Below the pieces are notes generated by a model that was not told the origin of the DNA, did not search any database, and saw only the letters and a program-made list of their open reading frames with translations. A stretch of 8,756 nucleotides of DNA. It comes from a bacterium (GTDB lineage Bacteria > Auribacterota > Auribacteria > Auribacterales > Auribacteraceae). Of this stretch, positions 1-7,256 are shown piece by piece (the first letter of the stretch is position 1; each line of letters starts with the position of its first letter). Position numbers and translations under genes: made by a program. The stretch lies in contig JAGGZS010000009.1 of assembly GCA_021161885.1 (NCBI GenBank), forward strand, positions 1 to 8,756. Reading direction: 5' to 3'.

Positions 1-50
1 ATATTAACCAATGAAATATATACAAACAATAACAAAAATTCAAATTATTC

Positions 51-57
51 AGGAGGT
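51..57 (+). promoter_or_regulatory. Strong Shine-Dalgarno of the phosphorylase-fusion gene
   Basis: AGGAGGT with nine bases before the ATG at 67. It selects this start over the next in-frame ATG at 88, and so keeps the positively charged n-region of the signal peptide. The preceding 50 bases are very AT-rich and show no convincing promoter; the promoter may lie outside the window. Confidence 0.85.
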
Positions 58-66
58 AAACTATCA

Positions 67-3000
67 ATGATATTTCGCCCGAAAAAAATGGCATCTAGCG
101 CACTATTAATGTCCTTAATATTTTTTCCCGCTTTATCGTATTCAAAAATTTCACCTCCTAAAAATATAAACGCTTCATTGATAAAACAAATCATACTGCC
201 GCCGGATTTAGGGAATATAAGCGATAAATTTGAAGGCAGCTCAGATAAACTCGTAATTCAAATTAAGGATATGCACTCAAACCCTTTTGTCCAAAGAAAT
301 ATTTCAGACATCATAAAATATATCGGTAAAAACCTCAATGTATCGTGCATATTCGTCGAAGGTTATTGGGGCGTGTATGATATATCCCCTGTCCTTGACC
401 ATCCGGCAGATATGGACACCAAAAAAGCGTTTATAAAATATTTTTTCGATAAAGGACAAATTACAGGATCAGAGTATTTTGCGTTCCTCAACCAACCGGC
501 TCCAACGATATACGGTATTGAAGAAAAAAAGGTTTACGACCTTAACCGTAACATTTTCCAAACCGTAATGATGAGCAATTTACAGCCCGCTGTTTATCTT
601 GAAACAATGGCAAACAAAATTTATGAGGCAAAATCATTATCTTTACCAAAAAAACTTTTGGATTTCCACAAAGAATACCGTTCTTTTTTCTGGAACAAAG
701 AGACAGATATTATATCGTTCGCGAAAAAACTGAAAATTTATTTAACCGAATCAGGAATCAAAAACAAAGATTATCCCGTTTTAAAAAATTTTTTCAGTCT
801 AATTGACCTTGAAGAATCCGTTAAACCACAAAAACTCATTACCGAACTAAAATATTTTTTCGATGAAATTAAATTATCTTATGATAACCAGCCATCAAAA
901 AACATATCGAAATATTACACAAAATATCTGCTTGGACAAATAGGGTCTATCGATTTCTTCACATATTTAGATAATTTCATAAAGAATCAACTGATAAATT
1001 CAGACGAATATCCGCAAATAAAACTACAGTTAGAACTGTCTGAACTTCATCAAAACATAAACCCATCCGAGCTCATCAACGCAATCCATACCGTATCAAA
1101 AAAAATAATGTTATTTTTAAGCAATTCCGACAAAGAAATATTTCTTTTAGATTCATTAGATTATATAAATCTTTTAAAACGGCTTGTCGGCTTGAACCTT
1201 ACCGCAATAGAACTGAGTTGGCTGAACCAAGCGGAACAATCGTTTTCACTCAACAAAATCTTTTCGGATTTGGAACTTGAAAAATTAGACATAGCTAAAC
1301 CGTCCGAAAAAATATTTTCCTGCATAAACAATGCTAAAGATTTTTATAAAATTTCCCAAAAAAGAGATGCCATATTAAGCAGAAACACCATCGACTATAT
1401 GAAACAAAATAAAGTTGATATAGCTATACAAATAACAGGCGGGTTTCACAGTGAAAAAATTCTTAAAAAATTAAAAGATGAAAACATTTCGTATATTTCA
1501 ATTAATCCACGAACAACACTTAACCTCAATAATACTTTGTACTCAGGATTTATGACCGGATACCAGCCTTTCCTTGAACGAATTATCGGGCTCGACAACC
1601 TGCAGGTTAATAATCTCGCGCCCGAACTTATCGCTGTAAGGTTAATTGTCCAAGCCCTTGATCAAGTTGAAGGACTGACCTTTAACGAGCAGTTTGCCAA
1701 ATCATTTTTCAATCTCTTAACTACAATGAAAAAACTCGATTTTGAAGCCGGAGGCACTATACTTGACCTCTTTAAAAGTTCTACACCCATATCCCCTGAA
1801 ACCATAGACAATATAATTTCAGGGGATATGTCATCACAAGACCGTTCAAAAATGCTTGAAACAATTCTATCTTCAGTTTCATCACCATACCTTGACCCAA
1901 GATATTTAAAAAAACTTAAAGATGAAGGGTATCTTGATATAACACAGGACGCACTTGACCAATACGAACAAAATATTAATAAACTAAGAACTATCGACCG
2001 CAAAAACAGGCACAAACTCGTAAAAACTATCCAGTCAAAAATGAACGGTAAAATGACCGTTGAACCTACTCCGGTAAAACGATCATTCGATAAAGTAAAA
2101 ACCGTAAAAAAGAAACTTAAAAATAAAAGCATCGCTTATTTTTCTCCAGAGATGAAACTGCTCGGCGGAATAAGGTCTATGTTCTGGGGCGGGCTTGGAG
2201 TACTCGCCGGCGAATACGTTGAGGGATTAGCCGACACAGGCATTAATACATATGGAGTTACCCTTCTTTACAGCAATGTGGTTAAACAAACATTAACTGA
2301 CGACGGTGTTCAAATTACACAGGAACTGCCTGTAGACTACTCTAAACTGCCTGTATTTGATACCGGAGTAATAATAAACCTGAACGATATAGGCATACCT
2401 GTCCGTGCCCGAGTATGGGAAATACCTGTCGGCGACGCAAGAGTATTCGCCCTTCAAGATTTAACCTCAGATGTAACACGGATGCTCTACGGCGGAGCCA
2501 CGGAAACACCCCAGCTCAGAGCTCAGCAAGATCAGCTTCTCGGCAGAGGCGGTATAGAAGCACTCCAGCAACTGCTCGATAAAGGTATTATTAATCATAT
2601 TCCCGCAATTTTACATATGAATGAAGCGAACTGCATCTTTTTAGCTGACGAAGTTATGCAAAGACAAATTTTCAAAGATGAACTTGATCCGAACTCATAC
2701 TGGAAAAACGTAGGGCTCGCTTTCACCACACATACACCTGTTCCCGCCGGACTGCCCACGGTATCAAGCCAAACTTTTAAGACAGATAACGTTATGCACA
2801 TGGGATGGCTCTTAGGTATTGACTCCGTTACTCTTATGCGACTATACTCCAAATACGCGTACGGAAAAACATGGACGGAACTTGACGGGGAACAACGTAA
2901 AAGATTAGTAGAAATTATGACTTCCGATGTGGATACGCTTATTAAACAATTCAAAGATTTCGCCGGCTCATCCAATATAGTCCTTAACCTGACCGAAGCG

Positions 3001-5010
3001 GCGGCAACACTTGCGGATATATCATCTTCCGTGAGTTTACGGCACGAATCCGTAACAAATTCTGAAATCATAAAAGTCAAAAAAACTCCATCACGGTTTA
3101 ACCCCGACGAAAAAGTATCGTCAAACGGCATAACCAACGGCGTTAACCTGCACGACTGGCAACCTCCCGAATTCCAGCAGATCGACCCTGATTTAATACC
3201 TGACGAAACTCTTGTTAGCGTCAAACAAAGAGAGAAAAAAGAATTTATCAATATGGTAAACTCGCGATCCGGTTCTAACCTGTCTGCCGACTACTTAACA
3301 ATATCCGTTATGAGACGCACAAATACTTACAAACGAACCGACCTGATTTTGAAAAATATAGACCTTCTTGCCGAGGAACTTAAAGATAAGTACGGCGACC
3401 AACAGATAAATATTGTTTTTTCCGGTATTTCCCATCCAAAAGACGAACCCGGCAAAGCAATGTTTAAAAATATTCAAGACGCCGTAAAACGTAAACATCC
3501 AACTATTCATATCGCTTTTGTGGAACAATACGATATATCCATAGCAAAATACGGTGTCAGGGGATCGGATATATGGCTTATGATGCCTGTTGAAAAAATG
3601 GAGGCGTCATCAACCAGCCACCAAAAAGCCCTTGGCGGTGGGACTATGGTTATATCAAGTTTTGACGGGGCAATGATTGAAGAAGTTGATGATATTATAA
3701 CCGATCCCGCTAACGCGAACGGCGCGTTCATCACCCCTTTAATACTCCATAGAACCGTCCCAAAATCAAAACTTCATTTTATAGGCTCTAACATCTCTTT
3801 TGATGAATCAATAGGATATTACAGCCACCCGCAAATCAAGGTTAACGGCGGCCAGCCTTTTATTCCTGTTGCTGTAATAGAAAAAGACGATAACTATATC
3901 ATCATTGATGAATTCATTTCCGATTTGTCTCCCGAAAATTTACAAAAAATTATCGCGGAAAACAAAATTCACCTTGCCGAATCGGATTTCGACCTCTCTG
4001 CAGCACTGCAAGACGACGGCACAATTTCTAAACAAGGATTGTATTCTTTATATTTTAAAAGCCTTGATCCGTTTACGACACACCAACTAATGAAACTTTA
4101 TCTCGATAACCCGGCGCCATGGTACAAGCTCCTTTACCAAAAAATATCTTCCATAGCAGACATTTATTACAGTGCGCAACGGGGTAACCCCCAAGCCGAA
4201 GCATCTTATGTAAATATGATCCGCAACTCGGTAAAAAGAAGTTACGAGGTGGATATCAGAAGAATGGCGCTGGAATATATCCAGCTAAAATACTCAAATA
4301 TACTTAAGTCGGTCGAATCAAGAAACGGAAACGGAAACAATATACTCCAAACACTTATCCCTGAAAAAAAACTTCAGAAACGAATCATAAACCGCAGACA
4401 AGAAATTGTTCAGGCGAAACAAAAAGAATTTGACTTGGCTTTAGGTAACCGGCTCGTATGGGGTTTTGCCGATAACAATCAAGGAACTTTTATGGAACGC
4501 ATAACTACCGATACCGACCAGAACGATAATGTAACTATCGCGGGACACCCTATCACGATAGAAACCGATATCCAGTTCGGCAATGTTATTCTTCCCATAG
4601 ATGTGAAAGCCGTATTGGAATACGAAGCACCCGGAACAGCTCCGCAACGAATCAATATGGATTTAATAAAAAGAATTGATCCTATTACCAAAAAATTCAG
4701 GTATCAGGCAACTATAATTCCACAAACAGCAGGAAATTACACATTTAGAATCGCTTTAGAACCGATTAATCCGCAAATGATTGCGCATATGAAGCTCGCC
4801 CGTGAATTTAAAGGCAAAGAAAACCAAGCAGGGGTTCCCATAGATTTAAAAAGCGTTAATATCGTAATGGATAAAAACTTAGATGAAAACGGGCTGAAAT
4901 GGTCTGCTGACCAAATTATTGTTAAAGTAATGGAACCTGCCGAAAAAGCACCGACTATAGCGCAAATAGACAAAGCTATAGGCAGAGAACTTTTTGAACT
5001 TAGTTTATAA
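67..5010 (+). CDS. Exported ChaN/TraB-like + alpha-glucan phosphorylase-like (GT35) fusion protein
   Basis: 1647 residues. The start is fixed by a strong AGGAGGT nine bases upstream. Residues 1-26 look like a signal peptide (RPKK, a hydrophobic stretch, then ALSYS). Residues 60-490 resemble the ChaN/TraB/TIKI superfamily: D68-x-H70, E98-G99, GIE at 150-152 and GGFH at 458-461, with a long helical insertion between. A basic linker follows (about 500-688). From 689 the protein resembles short-type glycogen/alpha-glucan phosphorylases, which release glucose-1-phosphate from glucan using PLP: GGLGVLAGEY (708-717), TTHTPVPAG (887-895), TNGV (1023-1026), RRTNTYKR (1083-1090), HPKDEPGK (1123-1130) and EASSTSHQK (1179-1187), where K1187 aligns with the PLP lysine. 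Residues 1470-1647 form a beta-rich C-terminal domain like that of bacterial GlgP. Several active-site positions differ from the family, so activity is uncertain. An exported phosphorylase is odd, because known ones are cytosolic. Domain calls are firm for GT35 and moderate for ChaN-like. Confidence 0.88.
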   Translation: MIFRPKKMASSALLMSLIFFPALSYSKISPPKNINASLIKQIILPPDLGNISDKFEGSSDKLVIQIKDMHSNPFVQRNISDIIKYIGKNLNVSCIFVEGYWGVYDISPVLDHPADMDTKKAFIKYFFDKGQITGSEYFAFLNQPAPTIYGIEEKKVYDLNRNIFQTVMMSNLQPAVYLETMANKIYEAKSLSLPKKLLDFHKEYRSFFWNKETDIISFAKKLKIYLTESGIKNKDYPVLKNFFSLIDLEESVKPQKLITELKYFFDEIKLSYDNQPSKNISKYYTKYLLGQIGSIDFFTYLDNFIKNQLINSDEYPQIKLQLELSELHQNINPSELINAIHTVSKKIMLFLSNSDKEIFLLDSLDYINLLKRLVGLNLTAIELSWLNQAEQSFSLNKIFSDLELEKLDIAKPSEKIFSCINNAKDFYKISQKRDAILSRNTIDYMKQNKVDIAIQITGGFHSEKILKKLKDENISYISINPRTTLNLNNTLYSGFMTGYQPFLERIIGLDNLQVNNLAPELIAVRLIVQALDQVEGLTFNEQFAKSFFNLLTTMKKLDFEAGGTILDLFKSSTPISPETIDNIISGDMSSQDRSKMLETILSSVSSPYLDPRYLKKLKDEGYLDITQDALDQYEQNINKLRTIDRKNRHKLVKTIQSKMNGKMTVEPTPVKRSFDKVKTVKKKLKNKSIAYFSPEMKLLGGIRSMFWGGLGVLAGEYVEGLADTGINTYGVTLLYSNVVKQTLTDDGVQITQELPVDYSKLPVFDTGVIINLNDIGIPVRARVWEIPVGDARVFALQDLTSDVTRMLYGGATETPQLRAQQDQLLGRGGIEALQQLLDKGIINHIPAILHMNEANCIFLADEVMQRQIFKDELDPNSYWKNVGLAFTTHTPVPAGLPTVSSQTFKTDNVMHMGWLLGIDSVTLMRLYSKYAYGKTWTELDGEQRKRLVEIMTSDVDTLIKQFKDFAGSSNIVLNLTEAAATLADISSSVSLRHESVTNSEIIKVKKTPSRFNPDEKVSSNGITNGVNLHDWQPPEFQQIDPDLIPDETLVSVKQREKKEFINMVNSRSGSNLSADYLTISVMRRTNTYKRTDLILKNIDLLAEELKDKYGDQQINIVFSGISHPKDEPGKAMFKNIQDAVKRKHPTIHIAFVEQYDISIAKYGVRGSDIWLMMPVEKMEASSTSHQKALGGGTMVISSFDGAMIEEVDDIITDPANANGAFITPLILHRTVPKSKLHFIGSNISFDESIGYYSHPQIKVNGGQPFIPVAVIEKDDNYIIIDEFISDLSPENLQKIIAENKIHLAESDFDLSAALQDDGTISKQGLYSLYFKSLDPFTTHQLMKLYLDNPAPWYKLLYQKISSIADIYYSAQRGNPQAEASYVNMIRNSVKRSYEVDIRRMALEYIQLKYSNILKSVESRNGNGNNILQTLIPEKKLQKRIINRRQEIVQAKQKEFDLALGNRLVWGFADNNQGTFMERITTDTDQNDNVTIAGHPITIETDIQFGNVILPIDVKAVLEYEAPGTAPQRINMDLIKRIDPITKKFRYQATIIPQTAGNYTFRIALEPINPQMIAHMKLAREFKGKENQAGVPIDLKSVNIVMDKNLDENGLKWSADQIIVKVMEPAEKAPTIAQIDKAIGRELFELSL
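1788..1830. repeat. Perfect 14-bp inverted repeat inside the fusion gene
   Basis: The arm CATATCCCCTGAAA (1788-1801) is the exact reverse complement of TTTCAGGGGATATG (1817-1830), separated by 15 bases. It lies in the linker between the ChaN-like and phosphorylase domains and encodes PISPET and IISGDM around residues 575-588. In RNA it would form a long stem; no T-run follows, so it is not a standard terminator. Confidence 0.85.
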
Positions 5011-5046
5011 AAATATTTTTTCTTATTTATTGAGCATCTACAACAA

Positions 5047-5300
5047 CGCCTATTTTTTAAATATGATAATTCAGTCGACCTTATCGAAAACCATCATATC
5101 ATTGAACACCTGTCTTTTTCAATGAAGTACCTAAAGCGTTAAGCGAATGGCATAGACTCCTTAAACCCGGTGGATACCTCATAACCACCTGTCCGGATAT
5201 CGACAAAGTTGCCCAGTTCTGGATAGACCATAAAAAAGATAGTAAACAACGTCTTGAAAAAAAAATTGGCGATATGAACATAATCCATTTGGATTTTTAA
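5047..5300 (+). pseudogene. Relic of a class I SAM-dependent methyltransferase (5'-truncated, frameshifted)
   Basis: In the frame starting at 5047 the reading includes DNSVDLIENHHIIEHLSF (5065-5118), which matches the motif before the post-III region of class I methyltransferases (D-N-S-V-D-L-I ... H-H-v-i-E-H-L). One base later in frame, from 5124, it continues as EVPKALSEWHRLLKPGGYLI and then TTCPDIDKV, ending at a stop at 5298-5300. LLKPGG is at 5157-5174. Adding one T to the five-T run at 5115-5119 would join the two halves as EHLSFFNEVPKAL. The SAM-binding glycine-rich motif I is absent, because the fragment begins just after the stop of the upstream gene. The usual C-terminal part is also missing. 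There is no start codon or ribosome site, so this is a dead fragment. A homopolymer sequencing error could explain the frameshift but not the missing ends. Confidence 0.8.
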
Positions 5301-5345
5301 AAACCCTCTTTTATTTTATAACCTATAAAAAACTAATCTTTTTTA

Positions 5346-5357
5346 CGGATATATCCG
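5346..5357. repeat. 12-bp perfect palindrome upstream of the radical SAM gene
   Basis: CGGATATATCCG is a perfect palindrome about 60 bases upstream of the proposed -10 box of the next gene. The short arms and the lack of a following T-run argue against a terminator; it could be an operator half-site pair or chance in AT-rich DNA. The rest of 5301-5395 shows nothing else I can name. Confidence 0.3.
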
Positions 5358-5395
5358 ATAAATAAAGTAGATATGTCTCTTACCGCCTGTATTTA

Positions 5396-5424
5396 TTACC
5401 GAAACAAACTTAAAAATGTATAAT
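5396..5424 (+). promoter_or_regulatory. Putative sigma70-type promoter of the radical SAM gene
   Basis: A perfect -10 box TATAAT lies at 5419-5424. Seventeen bases upstream is a weak -35 box, TTACCG, at 5396-5401 (3 of 6 consensus positions). Transcription would start near 5431, giving a leader of about 15 bases. The -10 box is part of the decamer TATAATTAAC, which recurs before the PEP-CTERM gene. Confidence 0.5.
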
Positions 5425-5433
5425 TAACATTTC

Positions 5434-5439
5434 AAGGGG
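5434..5439 (+). promoter_or_regulatory. Shine-Dalgarno fixing the radical SAM start at ATG 5446
   Basis: AAGGGG is followed by six bases and then ATG at 5446. The in-frame TTG at 5440 directly abuts this site and has no room for it, so 5446 is the start. Confidence 0.75.
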
Positions 5440-5445
5440 TTGACA

Positions 5446-7152
5446 ATGAAAATCATACTATTACACTGCGGTGTAGGGTTAGAGGATAATGAGTTTAAGC
5501 CCAGAGTCCATCCTGATACCATACATCACGGATTATGTTCTATCAGCGCATACATTAAAAACAAAGGTTACAACGATGTGCAATGCATAAATTTATGCCG
5601 GATGAAAAATATTGCGGAATTCAAAAAAACCGCAAAAAAAATAGCTTCACAAACCGATGTCTTCGCAGTATCTATGATGAGCGCCGATGTTGAAGCGGCT
5701 TTGAAATGTATCAAGATAATTAAATCTATAAACAGCAAAATAAAAGTTGTAGTAGGCGGAATCCATCCGACAATAATGCTCCATGAAGTTGAACCATATA
5801 AAGAAATAGATTATATCATAACCGGTGAAGGTGAAATTAGTTTTGCAAATTTATTAAATTCCATAAAAAACAATTTAAAGGCAAAAAGGATAATACAAGG
5901 AATACGCCCCGAAAATCTTGACGAGTTGCCTTTTATTGACTCAGAGTTAATGGGAAGACTTGAATCGGCATATATGCCTATTTTTCAAGAACCTTTTGTA
6001 AGTATAATAACGGGGAGAGGATGTATTTATAACTGCAAATTCTGCCAACCATCTGAAAAAATTCTATTTGGAAAAAAAGTTAGACGCAGAAGTGTACAAA
6101 ATGTTATCCAAGAACTCATTACACTCTATAACAAGTATAAGTATAACTCATTGATGATTCATGATGATTGTCTTACAGAAGATAAAGAATGGATTCAAGA
6201 ATTTTGTAACGAATATGAACGCGCAAATCTATGTAAACCTTTTTTTATTCAAAGCAGAGTAGATTTTATTTGTAAAAATGAACCTATTATGGAAAGACTT
6301 GCTGAAATAGGTCTTAAACTAGTTTCAATTGGCTTTGAAAGTGGCTCGCAACGAATTTTAAATTTTTTAAATAAAGGCACTACTGTTGAACAAAATATTA
6401 AGGCAAGTAAAATATGTCATAAATATGGCATAAAAATTAAAGGTAACTTTATGTTTGGAGTACCTACGGAAACTAAAACAGAAGCTAAAGAAACATTAAA
6501 AATGATTCAAGAAATTAAACCTTACAAAATTAGTGTTACTTTTTTTACTCCTTTACCCGGAAGTGATTTATTTAAATTTTGTGAAAATAATAATTTATCA
6601 CTTTTACAAAACCATAACAACTATAACCGCTCGGATTTAAGTTCCGCAAAAATTAAAGGCGTGGATTATGATTTTTTAAGGGATATCACCGCTCAAATTT
6701 ATGAAACGCAAACTTTCCTTGAAGACAATATTCAAGGGAAAATAGATTCACTGCCCAATGATATAAAATCAAACTTAAAAATATTAATGTTCAGGTCGGC
6801 TCCCGTAAAAACCGTCAAAAAAATATTAACCGCTCTTGGAATAAACAATTTAAAAATCGATCTGATTGTGCAGTCCGGTTTCAGCCGGCATTTTTCTGAT
6901 ACGAACAGTATTGCTACAAAAATATCGATTGATTGCGAAAAATTCACCAAAAGTGTTTTCGCTGATTTTATACCCCTTTTAAAAACAGCAAAATACAATA
7001 CTGCTATAATACCGCTTAACTGCTGGGATTACTACAGTTATCAAGATATATACGAAACCTGCAGGCAAATAGGAATAGAATATATTTTCGGGATAGCCCC
7101 TGATTCTCAGATTATAGAACTTAAATCAATTTTTACAACCGCGCTTGTCTAA
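5446..7152 (+). CDS. B12-binding-type radical SAM protein with extra C-terminal domain
   Basis: 568 residues, no signal peptide, so cytosolic. Residues 1-150 form a Rossmann-type domain like the cobalamin-binding part of radical SAM enzymes: VVVGGIHPT (101-109) and TGEGE (126-130). The classical DxHxxG cobalamin motif is absent, as in many radical SAM members. Residues 185-410 are the radical SAM core with the 4Fe-4S motif C193-x3-C197-x2-C200, then RRRS, GFESGS (296-301) and FGVPTET (337-343). The core cleaves SAM to start radical chemistry; many relatives perform methylations or rearrangements on lipids, cofactors or antibiotics, but the substrate here cannot be told. Residues 440-568 are an additional domain beginning NLKILMFRSAPVKT, with alternating strands and helices and no cysteine cluster; I do not recognise it and only note a vague likeness to Rossmann-like glycosyltransferase halves. 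The gene stands alone, with its own promoter. The middle of the gene is markedly AT-richer than its ends. Confidence 0.9.
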   Translation: MKIILLHCGVGLEDNEFKPRVHPDTIHHGLCSISAYIKNKGYNDVQCINLCRMKNIAEFKKTAKKIASQTDVFAVSMMSADVEAALKCIKIIKSINSKIKVVVGGIHPTIMLHEVEPYKEIDYIITGEGEISFANLLNSIKNNLKAKRIIQGIRPENLDELPFIDSELMGRLESAYMPIFQEPFVSIITGRGCIYNCKFCQPSEKILFGKKVRRRSVQNVIQELITLYNKYKYNSLMIHDDCLTEDKEWIQEFCNEYERANLCKPFFIQSRVDFICKNEPIMERLAEIGLKLVSIGFESGSQRILNFLNKGTTVEQNIKASKICHKYGIKIKGNFMFGVPTETKTEAKETLKMIQEIKPYKISVTFFTPLPGSDLFKFCENNNLSLLQNHNNYNRSDLSSAKIKGVDYDFLRDITAQIYETQTFLEDNIQGKIDSLPNDIKSNLKILMFRSAPVKTVKKILTALGINNLKIDLIVQSGFSRHFSDTNSIATKISIDCEKFTKSVFADFIPLLKTAKYNTAIIPLNCWDYYSYQDIYETCRQIGIEYIFGIAPDSQIIELKSIFTTALV

Positions 7153-7185
7153 AAATTTTTCCGTTATCATTGTTGGTGTATCAAT

Positions 7186-7219
7186 TTGATTATTAACAAA
7201 ATATGTGCTATTTTATAAT
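7186..7219 (+). promoter_or_regulatory. Putative promoter of the PEP-CTERM gene
   Basis: Two overlapping readings exist. One is TTGATT (7186-7191), 17 bases, then TATTTT (7209-7214) with an extended TG at 7206-7207. The other is TTAACA (7193-7198), 15 bases, then a perfect TATAAT (7214-7219). Either gives a short leader before the ATG at 7257. The intergenic stretch before it shows no clear terminator for the radical SAM gene. Confidence 0.5.
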
Positions 7220-7256
7220 TAACGGCAAATTATCTCAACCGCATCGGAGAATTTTT

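Noticed and set aside
1662..3251. Long open minus-strand frames opposite the fusion gene (1662-2132 and 2595-3251)
   Set aside because: They mirror strongly conserved phosphorylase and linker coding on the plus strand, and their translations show no recognisable domain and unusual serine/cysteine richness.
5099..5281. Minus-strand frame in the gap after the fusion gene
   Set aside because: It is the antisense of the methyltransferase relic, which has recognisable motifs on the plus strand.
5440..5445. TTG at 5440 as the start of the radical SAM gene, and TTGACA at 5440 as a -35 box
   Set aside because: The TTG abuts the ribosome site with no spacing, while the ATG at 5446 is well placed. 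A -35 box there would put transcription start inside the gene.
7153..7162. AAAAATTTTT after the radical SAM stop as a terminator
   Set aside because: It is an A/T-only palindrome without a GC stem and is expected by chance here.
7203..7256. Upstream in-frame ATG at 7203 for the PEP-CTERM gene
   Set aside because: It lies within the likely promoter, has no ribosome site and would bury the signal peptide.
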